Assembly: GCA_964553375.1 (NCBI GenBank)
Contig: CAZKKN010000008.1
Location: 1-51,069, forward strand
Direction: 5' to 3'
Length of the DNA stretch: 51,069 nt
Source of the DNA: UBA9715 sp964553375
Lineage (GTDB): Bacteria; Actinomycetota; Coriobacteriia; Coriobacteriales; Eggerthellaceae
Shown here: positions 23,660-33,344 of the stretch, piece by piece
Position numbering within the stretch: the stretch's first letter is position 1
Layout of the letters: each line of letters starts with the position of its first letter
Position numbers and translations under genes: made by a program
Notes under the pieces: generated by a model
Databases searched by the model: none
Told to the model about the DNA's origin: nothing
The model's input: only the letters and a program-made list of their open reading frames with translations

Positions 23660-25479
23660 TTATGCCATACATATTTCGCTCCTTTCCTTCTTAGCTTTAT
23701 CAAAGACATGAGACGTCTCGTTTATCAGAGCATCAGCTTGCTCTCCAGAGAACGGGGTCTCAAGTTCTTGAACCGCATCCTCCCATTCCATTTTCGGGTC
23801 TTGCTCCCGAATCTCGAATACGGCTTCGTGGAAGTTCAAGTCGTTCAACTCTTCCTTCGTTTCCTTTTCGGTCAGCATCACCGTATATCCTTCCTCTTCG
23901 AGTATCCGCTTATTCGCATGCTCCATGAACTGCTCGTACGAGAAGCTCAGCTTCAGCTCGATCTCGTATCCTCGCTTCACCCGTATCTCGTCTATGAGCT
24001 GGCATATGACCATTCGCTTCTGGTCTCTATCGCATGCATCGAACATTTCATCGAACCCGACGAGCTTGTTATGTGCTGATTGCGCGTTCTTCCTCGCCAT
24101 CTCAATCGACGCTTTATCCGCATTGATCCGAGCAAGCTCACAGACACCTTCTTCTATCGCATCCTGCGCGTCCTTGATCATTCCGCTCAAAAGCTCTGGC
24201 TCGAAGCTGCTCTCGCCGTTTATCGCCTTCACGACTTCCCCTTTAAGGGTAGCGAGCTCTCGCTCCTTCGTTTTCATGGAGCGCTCGACTTGCGCGATCC
24301 TGCTCTCTTGGGCCTTCAGTTCATTCGAATAGCGTTCTTCCGCTATCTCTTCTACCGAGGCTTTCGTCAGCATCCTTAGAAGCCTCCTCACGGCCTCAGA
24401 GACCGCCTCATCGATCCTTTTGGCGGAGTATCCCGTCTGGCCATCGCATTCTTCCTTATGGCGCATGCGGTTGTAGCAGACATAGCGCCATGTGCGCTTT
24501 ATGTAGTAGCTGCCGTCTTTGCGCTTGCGTTTGCCGCCGGAGGTCGATGTGATCAGTCGGGCACCGCAATGGGCGCAGAATATATTGCCGGTGAGAAGGC
24601 AGTTCTTCGCGATTTTCCTCGGAACCCGTCTCTTCTCCTGATACTCCATGGTCCTTTGGGCCATGATCTCCTGCGCATTGAAGAAGGTCTCGTCGTCGAT
24701 GATGCGCAGATGCTCGAAAGGATCCGACACGCCATCCCCGCATCTGAGGATTCCTCTGTACGCTGGATTCTTGAGGATGTTCTTGATGGTCGGGCTAACG
24801 AAGTTCTTGCCCTTCCTGTTGCGGATGCCCTCTTCTGTCAGTCTACGGGCGATCGACTGAGTTCCTAGCCCGTGGTTCACGTAAAGATCGAATATGTATC
24901 TGACTATGGAGGCTTCGTAATCATCGATCTCGATGTCATAGACCGGCCGCCCTTTCTTGTTGATCCGTCCTTTGTGAACTAAACGGTAACCGTATGGGGC
25001 AACTCCGCCTTTGAAGCGGCCTTCTAGCACGATCTGTTCCATGCGTGACTTCGTTCTGATGGAGGTCTTGATGGATTCGCCTGATGCGTTCCAGAAGCGG
25101 ATATAGTTAAGGAGCTTGCTATGTGAGTATCGAACCTTTGCTCGCCCTCATGCACGCTCCAAACCTCAATGCCGTGCCTTACGAACCACTCCACGACAAA
25201 TGGCGTCTCGTCATCCTTTCTGCCCAGCCTATCGAACATGAATACGAGAAGTACATCGAATTCGTCTCGAATCGCCATCTCCTGAAGCTCAACGATGGCA
25301 TCTCGATCCTTGGCCGACTTCTTGAAGCCCGAGACACCCTTCTCATAGAACTCCTTGACGATATTCCAATCGTCCTGCTTCGCTGCGAAATCCCTGCAAC
25401 AGGTCTTCTGCATAGGGATGTCATCCTTCTCCACCTGTCCGATGGTGGATACCCTGTATAGGCATGCAACACGCTTCAT
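23660..25479 (-). pseudogene. Large serine recombinase, frameshifted
   Basis: The N-terminal resolvase domain (25479 down to about 25120) has the catalytic serine in ACLYRVSTIGQ, the region FDVLLVFMFDRLGRKDDE, and FVRHGIEVWSV. The rest (to 23660) has the recombinase domain (GGVAPYGYRL, SPTIKNILKNPAYRG), a zinc ribbon (CAHCGARL then C-x-n-C in CYNRMRHKEEC) and a long coiled coil. The frames join only if one base is added near 25120: the upstream frame then reads into KLLNYIRFWNASGES-like sequence. Full length would be about 606 residues. Position beside attL and the attP dyad mark it as the island integrase. A sequencing error or reversible slip cannot be excluded. Confidence 0.85.
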
Positions 25480-25501
25480 GAGATCACCGTCCTCTGACAA
25501 C

Positions 25502-25519
25502 GGCAATCGGTTCATTCAG
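25502..25519 (-). promoter_or_regulatory. 18-bp motif shared with the parA upstream region
   Basis: CTGAATGAACCGATTGCC (minus strand) ends 22 bp before the recombinase ATG. The same 18 bases with one mismatch occur at 43463-43480, ending 21 bp before the parA ATG, in opposite orientation relative to the gene. A common regulator site is possible. Confidence 0.45.
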
Positions 25520-25894
25520 TTGTGAAGGTGCCAAGGCTTTGCGACTTCGCTCGTGAGGTTACCCTCTCTGCTCCAGGGTGAACAGGATGGGATTTCTTGC
25601 TTTCTTGGACTTGACTGCTGCAAAAGCCTACGAGGAGGAGCCTTTTTGCATTTTGGAGAGTTGAGCTCGGAGTCGTTCCGGCTTGGTTTTCTTGAGAAAA
25701 TGATGCAGTTACATGAGATGTTTCGGTTTTAGCAAGGCTTAAGCTGCCTAAGAGCAAATAATCATTGTGATTCGCGTTCATCTTTCATCAATCAACCATC
25801 CGATATTGCACGTGCTTTTAGAGAGCGCAACATACGCTCTCATCTATTCGGACAGTTATACGTGGATAGGTGAAAGTGCTAGCTAAGAATCTAA

Positions 25895-26128
25895 CTATAT
25901 CTGTTCTCGCTTATTTCGCCAATCTTCGCATGGTAGATTACTGCAAAGCCATTCCTCGAACTCCCAAGGACCATCAAATGTCCCTAGCAAGATTGGCTCA
26001 TCATCAATGATCGTTGTCACTTTGAGGCATTCATCGGAGCCCCTTAGATGCCCCTCTTCAATGGCTGGTTCTATAATGCAACTTGCGACCTTGGAAGGGC
26101 TACCAAAGAACTTTTCGCAATTATTCAT
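25895..26128 (-). CDS. Possible small hypothetical protein
   Basis: A 77-residue acidic open frame without a recognised family and without a visible ribosome binding site before its ATG. Acidic and aromatic residues in the second half (GTFDGPWEFEEWL) look protein-like, and it lies in the same direction as the sigma-like gene upstream. It may be spurious. Confidence 0.3.
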   Translation of the reverse strand: MNNCEKFFGSPSKVASCIIEPAIEEGHLRGSDECLKVTTIIDDEPILLGTFDGPWEFEEWLCSNLPCEDWRNKREQI

Positions 26129-26184
26129 TTATTGACCGCCTATCTCGAATCAACCACCGACTCAGAGGCGGACCTGTTTAGACA

Positions 26185-26322
26185 GAGGGCATCCACCCTG
26201 ATCTATCACAATCATGCAACATACCATTTCTAGTAGCCACGTGAAGTAGATGCCCTCCTACCCAGCTACTAGAAATATGGGCATGCTGAAATAACGCGCA
26301 TTCGCACGCTGCATGATTGTGA
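26185..26322. repeat. Three interleaved inverted repeats
   Basis: Arms are GAGGGCATC (26185-26193) with 26249-26257, TCACAATCATGCA (26206-26218) with 26310-26322, and ATTTCTAGTAGC (26226-26237) with 26265-26276. All three are perfect. The order is A-C-B-A'-B'-C', so not all can form at once on one strand. The layout suggests alternative structures, for example a transfer or replication origin or a switchable RNA. Confidence 0.7.
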
Positions 26323-26437
26323 CAAATATATTCTACCGCTTCCAGAAAGTGCTGGACATATTGTCATTACAAGGATGGTAGGAAATCATCAATTCTATGA
26401 CTTAGACTACGCGGTATATGATAAAAACTAGAATGGA

Positions 26438-26896
26438 CTACCAGTAATCATCAAGAATGTCCCGTAAATTGTTCTTGGCTAACATCAAGCTGTATTGGAT
26501 GGATCGTTCAGAACAGTTTTCTATCTCAGCTATCTCTTTGCTAGACAAGCAATCTTCGTAGCGCATAATAAAGCGTCTCTTCTGTTTTTCCGGGATCTGG
26601 TCAGGCATGAAGCGGAGTGCCTTATGCTCATATTCCTGAATTAGTATCTCTTCCGGATCTAAAACATGATCGTTATAAGGAATAAATCGGTCCGGTATCG
26701 CATCTAGATGTACACAGTGCCGAGACTCACGCCGCTCAATTCTCCAAAACTCCCTTTGTAGTTCTTGAATTAGATCGAAGACCTTCCTGCTGACTTGCAC
26801 ACGAACTACATTTCCAGTGGAGTCTGTAAAGCGTACAGTAAATATCTTTGTTGATTGATTGACCGATTCGGTATCGGTTTCATAAAAGCGGGGCAT
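26438..26896 (-). CDS. Sigma-70 region 4-like protein of mobile elements
   Basis: The 152-residue protein has a C-terminal helix-turn-helix (about residues 113-143, CLSSKEIAEIENCSERSIQY) preceded by DQIPEKQKRRFIMRYEDC, the pattern of sigma-70 region 4. The N-terminal half has no region 2 motifs. Similar short sigma-like proteins occur in integrative elements of Gram-positive bacteria. AAGGGAG lies five bases before the ATG. It may control excision or cargo genes. Confidence 0.7.
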   Translation of the reverse strand: MPRFYETDTESVNQSTKIFTVRFTDSTGNVVRVQVSRKVFDLIQELQREFWRIERRESRHCVHLDAIPDRFIPYNDHVLDPEEILIQEYEHKALRFMPDQIPEKQKRRFIMRYEDCLSSKEIAEIENCSERSIQYSLMLAKNNLRDILDDYW

Positions 26897-27169
26897 GCAA
26901 CTCCCTTCTTTCGATCATGAAGGGTTGCTGCAAATTAGTCCCTTCTTAAAGATGGGACAAAAACCCGAAGAATCCGAAGTCGGACAGCGCGTTCTTTTTG
27001 CGAGTAGCAGAACGCATAAAGCGAGTGGCTGTTTACGAGAGTGTGTAGAAGTGAGTAGTTAGTGTGCAGCGAGATGTTTCTAGACCAAGATTAGGAGAAG
27101 ACCTCACCATATAACTACAGATCTTTATCTTAAAAGTGCAATTAGCGGGATTGTGGATGTGTAGATTAT
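26897..27169. other. Intergenic region with one hairpin
   Basis: A 273-bp AT-rich gap between the sigma-like gene and the membrane protein. GCGTTCT and AGAACGC near 26,988-27,015 form a small hairpin. No gene or strong promoter is seen. Confidence 0.5.
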
Positions 27170-27850
27170 TTATGCCTTAGATACCCTGCGATTTGCATCT
27201 CTACTACGCGCCACCCTCATGCATCCGTATACTGCCCCAATAAGGATATATGCGCACACAGTCATTATTGACCAAATGTTTCCGGAGGCAAGCGAAGGCA
27301 GGAGCATTGCTATCGCATGTAGCAACATCAGAAAGAAGAAAACATAAGCAGTCTTCTGAATACGTTTCCAAGTAACGGATCGCATGTTGCATTTAATCGA
27401 ATTGAGCGATGTTATTCCAAGGATGACCAATAGTATTGTCAGGATTATCGCTATAGACATGGATACCGTAACATTGGCTCTTCCCAAAGCATTGAATCCC
27501 TGCATCATAAAGCTTGGCGCATACGCTGCGATATGGCTAAAACCAAGTATGCAACCCATTATGGATAATTCACTGCGTATAGGTCTTAAGCGCTTAGATA
27601 AAGTCGAATCAGGAGGAAGAGCTCCTATGACCATAACAACTGTGAACATAGCAGCAACAAGTGTTCCTCTGCGAAAAATGACAATGAAGGCCTGGGTTAA
27701 AAAACCTGGCAAATCAATGGGAATACCTGCTATCGAGACATAGCAAAGCACAACCAGCCCTAGATAATAAAATCCGGCGTGCTTTGCTATGCTCGATGCG
27801 AGAAAGAAGGAAAGCATGGCAATAATGAGTATGAAGAAAATGCATAGCAT
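27170..27850 (-). CDS. Ferric-reductase-like (MsrQ/YedZ-type) membrane protein
   Basis: The 226-residue protein has about six transmembrane segments. Two histidines, in CILGFSHIAAY and FLMLLHAIAML, sit where the ferric-reductase-like and MsrQ families bind heme, and the cytoplasmic loops LRPIRSELS and SVTWKRIQKTAY match that layout. It follows dmsC in the same direction after two hairpins. It may pass electrons from quinol or thiols into the reductase system, or act on its own. Identification is by pattern and moderate. Confidence 0.6.
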   Translation of the reverse strand: MLCIFFILIIAMLSFFLASSIAKHAGFYYLGLVVLCYVSIAGIPIDLPGFLTQAFIVIFRRGTLVAAMFTVVMVIGALPPDSTLSKRLRPIRSELSIMGCILGFSHIAAYAPSFMMQGFNALGRANVTVSMSIAIILTILLVILGITSLNSIKCNMRSVTWKRIQKTAYVFFFLMLLHAIAMLLPSLASGNIWSIMTVCAYILIGAVYGCMRVARSRDANRRVSKA

Positions 27851-27865
27851 GATCTTTCCTTTTGC

Positions 27866-27906
27866 GGAGACCGGAGGCCGACTTTAGGATTCGGTCTCCG
27901 GTCTCC
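27866..27906. other. Inverted repeat between dmsC and the membrane gene
   Basis: GGAGACCGG (27866-27874) pairs with CCGGTCTCC (27898-27906). A second stem, CACCCTG (27923-27929) with CAGGGTG (27944-27950), lies next to it. No U-run follows on the transcribed minus strand, so attenuation or mRNA processing is as likely as termination. Confidence 0.6.
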
Positions 27907-27960
27907 TTTGGGGGGAGAGAGGCACCCTGCGCCCTTTCAGGCACAGGGTGAAGGGGAAGG

Positions 27961-28710
27961 CTAAACTCCAGCTACTACGTAAAATGCATAACGAGATATC
28001 AACACTGCAATCGCTATACATATGAAAATGACGACCGACACTTCTTTCCCTTCCTTTTTCCAGATGAAGGGAAGGATGGTGGCAGCGAGCGCAACCACCA
28101 AGGCGATGATCTGCATTATGAAATCAACACCGATGCTGATGAAGAACACGGCCTCCAGAAGGGCAACGCAAGCAAAAAGGCCGTATAAGATGCAGGAGGT
28201 TTTCCCGGCAGCGCTCTTCACCTCTGAGGAGTAGTCGAGCATTCGCACAAGCGCCGCGCCAATGGCTAGGTCGCCTACTGCGAATAGCAGTACCGTTTGC
28301 CATGATGCCCATGCCTCCACGGTTCCGTAAGACATATAGGCCAAGCCGGTTACGATGGCGAAGGCTAGTCCGCAGACCGCGCAAATGATCCGCACCGGCT
28401 TCAGGGCGGCGTTCTTCACTTTGCCGACGATGAGGTCGACCAGCACGGCGATGCCAAAGAGCACGGTCACGTACCCTTCTTGGGCAATTCCGGCCGCCGG
28501 ATTAGCGAACGCCAGGAACATGCGCTCGAAACGACCCAGATGAAACATCAGGGCAATGCCGCCGATTGCGAGCAGAATGAGCGCTATCAGCGGAAGAAGC
28601 CAGGGCTTCTTCTTGTCTATAGTCGGGGGAAAGAAGGCAGCAAAAACGTAGCTGCCTGCTGCAAGACCCCCAAGTATCGTAAATACGAATAATGGAAACT
28701 CAGAAAACAT
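27961..28710 (-). CDS. dmsC: DmsC-type membrane anchor subunit
   Basis: The 249-residue integral membrane protein has eight likely transmembrane segments. It begins EFPLFVFTILGGLAAG and contains HLGRFERMFLAFANPAAGIAQEG, the pattern of the DMSO reductase anchor, which takes electrons from menaquinol. It is third in the operon dmsA-dmsB-dmsC, with B ending 27 bp upstream. Paralogous to the second anchor at 37.7 kb (both share EFPLF, GGxAAG and LANPQAGIAQE-type motifs). Confidence 0.9.
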   Translation of the reverse strand: MFSEFPLFVFTILGGLAAGSYVFAAFFPPTIDKKKPWLLPLIALILLAIGGIALMFHLGRFERMFLAFANPAAGIAQEGYVTVLFGIAVLVDLIVGKVKNAALKPVRIICAVCGLAFAIVTGLAYMSYGTVEAWASWQTVLLFAVGDLAIGAALVRMLDYSSEVKSAAGKTSCILYGLFACVALLEAVFFISIGVDFIMQIIALVVALAATILPFIWKKEGKEVSVVIFICIAIAVLISRYAFYVVAGV

Positions 28711-28737
28711 AGTTTGCCTCCTTGATATCGGACTGAT

Positions 28738-29361
28738 CTATTGCAGGTAGTAGATGCTCGGCTTCGTACCTGCGTCTTCGTTGATCCGAACATGCTCACG
28801 TGAGGCTATAAGTTTCGACACCTCCGAGTTGGGATCATCAAGATCGCCCCAATACCGTGCCCTTCCAGGACATAATTGCATGCATGCAGGGCTCTCTCCA
28901 CGGGAGATGAGGTTCTGACAGAACGTGCATTTCTCGACGGTGCCTCCGTCATGGGCTGGCGCGTCAGCCTCGCCTATAGACAGATCGAGGTAGTAATTAA
29001 CTTGTCCGGGGAGCTTGGTTCGCACCCCTTCATAAGGGCATGCGATTATGCACGAGCCGCATCCGATACACGCGTCGGAATCGACCGTGACGATTCCTGT
29101 CTCGGAATCTTTTTGCGTAGCCCCCGTCGGGCAGACGGGTAAGCAGGCGGGATTCTCGCAATGCTGGCATTGCATGGGCAAGAAGCCGAGCTCGCAGTTG
29201 GGATACACGCCTGACGCGGTGTCGAAGGTCTCTCCGCCTTCGTTGTAAACCTTAAGATAGGCTACGTCTTCCGGCATATTGTTGGCGACTTTGCAAGCTG
29301 CTTCGCAGGTGTGGCAGCCAAAGCAGCGGGTCAAGTCGACGACCATTCCATAATGAGTCAT
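28738..29361 (-). CDS. dmsB: DmsB-type iron-sulfur subunit
   Basis: The 207-residue protein carries four ferredoxin-type cysteine groups (CFGCHTCEAACK, CQHCENPACLPVCP, CIGCGSCIIACP, CTFCQNL with a later CMQLCP), so it should hold four [4Fe-4S] clusters. It passes electrons from the anchor to the catalytic subunit. It starts 2 bp past the dmsA stop, typical of coupled translation. Confidence 0.95.
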   Translation of the reverse strand: MTHYGMVVDLTRCFGCHTCEAACKVANNMPEDVAYLKVYNEGGETFDTASGVYPNCELGFLPMQCQHCENPACLPVCPTGATQKDSETGIVTVDSDACIGCGSCIIACPYEGVRTKLPGQVNYYLDLSIGEADAPAHDGGTVEKCTFCQNLISRGESPACMQLCPGRARYWGDLDDPNSEVSKLIASREHVRINEDAGTKPSIYYLQ

Positions 29362-29363
29362 GG

Positions 29364-31847
29364 CTAGGCCCTCACTTTCTCTACACCAACGGCAACATCA
29401 TTGAAAGCCGAATTGGGGATCATCTGGTTGTATTCGCTACAAGAAAGGTTTGCCAAGTGGCCATCCTTGTACTCGAAATCGTGGAAGCTTCTCTTTGATG
29501 CGAGCATCTTGCGTGGAAGCCCCGGATTGATCGCGGCAACGAGCGTAACGTCTCCGAAATCGTTGAACAGGCGCACGGTATCACCTTCGGCGATTCCCAA
29601 TTCCTTCGCGTCTTCCGGGTTGATCTGCACCACTGGCTCCGGCTCGTAGACCTTGATGTAGTCGACGTCCCACCACTGGGTGTGGGTGCGCGTCCTCATA
29701 TGTTGGGAGAACAGGTAGAACGGGTAATCTCCCTTGCGCTCGGTGCTTTCGGCGTAGGCGTATTTCGCGGGTTCCCAGTAGGGCAGAAGCTCCTTGCTCA
29801 TGTCCATGTCCTGACCCACGTAGTACCACGGAGTCGGGTTGTCTTCGTAAAGCTTGAACTTGCCGGTCGATGTCGGGAATACCCCGCCCTCGAAGGATAT
29901 GAACTCCTTGTCGCCCGGGAAGTGTTTCAGATTCTTCTCCCGCTTCAAGTTCTCCCACGACACGCCTATGGCTTTCGCGGCATCGGTGTCGAGCATCATG
30001 TCGGCATACTCTTCGATCGTGAAATCGAAGAAATCGCCGTAGCCCATCCGTTCAGCGATAAGCTTCGTGATGTCAAAATCGCTCTTGGACTCGAATTGCG
30101 GTTCGAGACATTGCTCCTGAAGCATGAAGAACGGCGTGCTTCCCAAGTCGCTCCCGAAATCGGTCGTCTCGAACCAATGGCAAACGGGGAGAAGGATGTC
30201 TGCATACTTCGCAGTCTCCGACATCACCATCTCGGCCACCACGACGAAATCGAGCTTCTTCATCCAGTCGACTACATCGTTGCGGTTCGAGCTGGTAGTT
30301 ACCGGGTTCACGCCCGTGATATAGACGCTCTTGAGCTCATAGGGCTGACCTGCGAACTGATGCGTTTCTAGAACCTCTGTTACGGTTCCCTTAGGCATAT
30401 TGATCATAGCAGCGCCCTGGGCAGGATTGCCGGCCTTATCCACGGGCATGTTTGCCAGAGTGCCATCTACGAAAAACGATCCCATGCTCATGGTATATCC
30501 AAGACCCGCGCCTGGCTTTGCGATGTTGCCTGTGAAAGCAGACAGCATATACATGGGCCAGTAGTTATAGTGCCCATTGAGGTAGTGGTCCGGACCGAAC
30601 ATGATGAAAGTCGACACAGGGCTGTCCTCGGCGTAGGTGCGAGCAAGCTCCTTTATCTCGTCCGGCGACACGCCCGAGTATTCCGACGCCTTCTCTACCG
30701 GATACTCGGATATGGCTTGTTTAACCATGTCATAGACCAGCGATACGGGTATTCCGTTCACGTCGCTACGGCTTACAAGCGATGGCTTTTGGGCTGAGGT
30801 CAGCGGTGCAGGAGCATTGGTCGCCTCATCCCAAACCACAGGCGGATCAACCGGCTCTTCCTGTCCCGTCATCATGTTAATCGTTGTTTCGGTCGGAGTA
30901 ACGCCAAGGTCGCTCATGCGCAAGAACTGTCCATCCGCCTTGACGAACAATGGAGCTTCTGTAGACGACCTTAAAAACTCCTCATCTTGCCAATTCTTCT
31001 CAAGGATGTAATTTAGTGCTCCGAAGGCAAGTGCGCCATCAGCAGAAGGCTGCACGCCTATGAACTTGTCCGCCTTTCCGGCGTTTGCGTTGAACATCGT
31101 GTCTATGACGATGTACTTTGCACCGTTCTCTTTCGCATCAAGTATGAAATGCATGTTCTGCGGGGTCGATATCGTGGTATCGGCACCCCAGCAGATGAAG
31201 GTTTTAGCATTTAACCAATCGGCAGGTTCGTTCTGCTGTGCGAACGCGCTAGACCCGGTGACTTTATTTGCTGCGTATGATAAGGCTTGGTCGTAGCATC
31301 CGTTTAGCATTCCCATTCCAAGAACGTTCTGAAGCCGCGTGGTTACGGAGGCCTTGATCATGCCGCAGTTTCCGGAATTAGTTGCGATCAGTATAGAGCC
31401 GGGCCCATAGGCATCCGTGTATTCTGTCCACTTCTGCGCAATTTCATCGATAGCTTCGTCCCAGCTGATGCGCTCGAATTCGCCTTCGCCGCGTTCTCCT
31501 GTACGGCGCATCGGGTACTGCAGACGCTCGCCGCTGTATACACGCGCGGCATGGGTCATGCCCTTGCTGCAGATGCGGTTGTAGCGCGGATCGCAGAGCT
31601 CTGCGGCCTTAGTGCGAACCACCTGCCCATCTCGTACATGCACATCCAGACCGCAATGAGTCGCACAACCTCCGCGGCAGACACCGGACATAACCTGATC
31701 CGAAACGGCAGTCGTAGTGCCGGTCGGAACAAGGCTTGTTGTAGTGGCTGAGCAACCTCCTAGCACACCCAGTGCCGCCGTTGCTGCCATTCCACCAACG
31801 AAGCTTCTGCGGGTGATGCCATTGCCCATGACTTTGCTTTTCGTCAT
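29364..31847 (-). CDS. dmsA: Tat-exported molybdopterin oxidoreductase, DmsA-like (system 1)
   Basis: The 827-residue catalytic subunit has a Tat signal (RRSFVGG, Arg13-14, then a hydrophobic stretch ending LGGC, which also resembles a lipobox). The [4Fe-4S] site is C57-x3-C61-x3-C65-x27-C93. The three molybdopterin-binding regions follow, including RTGERGEGEFERISWDEAID and the C-terminal dinucleotide-binding domain. ATG 31847 was chosen because GAGGAGGAG precedes it and the twin-arginine falls near the start. Substrate is unknown; this family reduces S- and N-oxides and, in gut Eggerthellaceae, catechols and drugs. Operon with dmsB and dmsC. Confidence 0.93.
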   Translation of the reverse strand: MTKSKVMGNGITRRSFVGGMAATAALGVLGGCSATTTSLVPTGTTTAVSDQVMSGVCRGGCATHCGLDVHVRDGQVVRTKAAELCDPRYNRICSKGMTHAARVYSGERLQYPMRRTGERGEGEFERISWDEAIDEIAQKWTEYTDAYGPGSILIATNSGNCGMIKASVTTRLQNVLGMGMLNGCYDQALSYAANKVTGSSAFAQQNEPADWLNAKTFICWGADTTISTPQNMHFILDAKENGAKYIVIDTMFNANAGKADKFIGVQPSADGALAFGALNYILEKNWQDEEFLRSSTEAPLFVKADGQFLRMSDLGVTPTETTINMMTGQEEPVDPPVVWDEATNAPAPLTSAQKPSLVSRSDVNGIPVSLVYDMVKQAISEYPVEKASEYSGVSPDEIKELARTYAEDSPVSTFIMFGPDHYLNGHYNYWPMYMLSAFTGNIAKPGAGLGYTMSMGSFFVDGTLANMPVDKAGNPAQGAAMINMPKGTVTEVLETHQFAGQPYELKSVYITGVNPVTTSSNRNDVVDWMKKLDFVVVAEMVMSETAKYADILLPVCHWFETTDFGSDLGSTPFFMLQEQCLEPQFESKSDFDITKLIAERMGYGDFFDFTIEEYADMMLDTDAAKAIGVSWENLKREKNLKHFPGDKEFISFEGGVFPTSTGKFKLYEDNPTPWYYVGQDMDMSKELLPYWEPAKYAYAESTERKGDYPFYLFSQHMRTRTHTQWWDVDYIKVYEPEPVVQINPEDAKELGIAEGDTVRLFNDFGDVTLVAAINPGLPRKMLASKRSFHDFEYKDGHLANLSCSEYNQMIPNSAFNDVAVGVEKVRA

Positions 31848-32615
31848 GTTCTCCTCCTCTCGGATAAAGCCACTTCTCGCTGATATCATTCTGTGGTCGG
31901 GAGAACTGCGGCGAAAGGATTTTCGAGTTGCAGCGGAGGAGAATAAAGTTGACATCTTGAAAGCCAATTGACTTATCGACTGTACTAGCGGAATTACCAC
32001 TTGCTCGGAAAGCTCTCTACTAGAACATGATGCATCGAAGGTTTATTACTGGAGCAGTGGCTCTACTCCAACATCGCTAAATTGCTTCTCTACATCCCGA
32101 GTCGCCTGATATCGGAAAAGCGATGGGGCTCCAGTTCTTTCTCCGGCAATAAATCGAAAATGCTCCTCATGCTATCAGATTCTAACCCCCCGTTACCACA
32201 ATGGAGAAGAAGGGCTGAATAGGTTCTTCGCAGGTCAAGAAGCATTTACTGGTTATCTCGTGCCCCTAGGTCGACGATATCCTTAATCGCTTTTAGGAAC
32301 TTTTATTTCTGGCGAGCATTCAATTATTGTCTAATACATCATCAGTTTTAGTGCAGGGGACCATTCATTGACATGAATGGTCGACGCAATCTTGAAATAG
32401 CGGCCGATCTATTCAAGGCGACAAGGGTGCAATTTGTATTTCCTGATGAAAGCCTTGTGAGACTACCAGCTGACGATATATACTTATCAAATATATATCG
32501 TCAGCTGGTTTAGCGCGATTGACGAAGACAGACTGCTTTACGATTGCACAGGAGAATCTTTTTTTACTCCTGTAGAGATACAAAGCATTCGACAAAATCG
32601 AAGGACGACGCCTCC
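31848..32615. promoter_or_regulatory. Divergent control region of dmsA and the Crp-like regulator
   Basis: A 768-bp AT-rich region without genes. Its clearest signal is the perfect 18-bp inverted repeat at 32465-32509. Long intergenic regions with large dyads next to a Crp-type gene suggest regulated promoters; individual promoters could not be assigned. Confidence 0.5.
32465..32509. promoter_or_regulatory. Perfect 18-bp inverted repeat
   Basis: Arms 32465-32482 (ACCAGCTGACGATATATA) and 32492-32509 are exact inverted copies with a 9-base spacer, 107 bp upstream of the Crp-like start. No U-run follows, which argues against a simple terminator. It could be an operator or an RNA hairpin in a leader. 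Confidence 0.6.
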
Positions 32616-33257
32616 ATGGATGATCTGACAGAAAGTCATTTTTGGGCGATGCTTGATCAAGAGAGCCAGGCAGTTCTCGAAAACAACAGCACTATCTCCA
32701 CCTATTCGAGAGGGCTTTCGTTTTTACACTATCCATCGGATCCGCTCCTTGTCCTTGATGGCATCATCTGCCTAACCACCTTCGACCGCACCAATATGAT
32801 CCTCGTACCGGGCGATATGGTGCTTTCCCCCGACTTCCGTCCGCAAATATCATATACCGCCGCTATGACGGACGCTGATCTCTCATCGCTATATAGCAAT
32901 CAGCGATGGCAGTGCATATCCGAAGTCAAAATAGCCATATTCAATCCAGATGCCGTCAGCGGTCTTCTGGAATCGAATCAAAGCTTCACAAGAGCCGTCT
33001 TAAACTGCCAACTGAATCTATTAGGGCAAATGTCTTTTCTACAGGCGAATCTCTATCACTATTCTGCATACCACGCTGTCAGATATATCATGCGCCTGTG
33101 TCAGATTTATGGCATAGGCAACCTCACCCATGCCCAGATTGCGATGCTTTGTAGTAGAAATCGATCTACTGTAACCCAAGCCATCCACGAAATATGTCTT
33201 GCCGAACCTGACTTTTTCGGCAGCATCGACGAATCCTCCGAAATGGACCGGCCTTGA
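32616..33257 (+). CDS. Crp/Fnr-family transcriptional regulator
   Basis: The 213-residue protein has a beta-rich cyclic-nucleotide-like domain (GLSFLHYPSDPLLVLDGIIC, LVPGDMVLSP) and a C-terminal winged helix-turn-helix (LTHAQIAMLCSRNRSTVTQA near residues 175-195). No N-terminal Cys cluster of classic FNR is seen, so oxygen sensing through an Fe-S cluster is unlikely. ATG 32616 follows AAGGAC. It is divergent from dmsABC, so control of that operon is the simplest inference. Confidence 0.8.
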   Translation: MDDLTESHFWAMLDQESQAVLENNSTISTYSRGLSFLHYPSDPLLVLDGIICLTTFDRTNMILVPGDMVLSPDFRPQISYTAAMTDADLSSLYSNQRWQCISEVKIAIFNPDAVSGLLESNQSFTRAVLNCQLNLLGQMSFLQANLYHYSAYHAVRYIMRLCQIYGIGNLTHAQIAMLCSRNRSTVTQAIHEICLAEPDFFGSIDESSEMDRP

Positions 33258-33266
33258 GAGAATAGG

Positions 33267-33300
33267 ATAGCGGACGCAGCCATGGACTAGCATCCGCTAT
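33267..33300. terminator. Hairpin between convergent genes
   Basis: ATAGCGGA (33267-33274) pairs with TCCGCTAT (33293-33300) 9 bp past the regulator stop and 45 bp past the end of the converging torD. It lacks a U-run, so termination is uncertain. Confidence 0.4.
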
Positions 33301-33344
33301 AGGAGTCACCGCAAAACGCCCGATCTCTAAAGTCCAAACTTGGT

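Larger units (their letters stand above)
25480..26437. other. Mostly non-coding island segment
   Basis: This 958-bp AT-richer stretch has no convincing gene besides a weak candidate at 25895-26128. It holds the 18-bp motif at 25502-25519, a small hairpin (GAGAGCG 25821-25827 with 25835-25841) and the interleaved inverted repeats at 26185-26322. Confidence 0.6.

Noticed and set aside
25512..25781. Open frame of 89 codons upstream of the recombinase
   Set aside because: No family resemblance, low-complexity Ser/Thr/Gln content and overlap with the shared 18-bp motif; probably chance.
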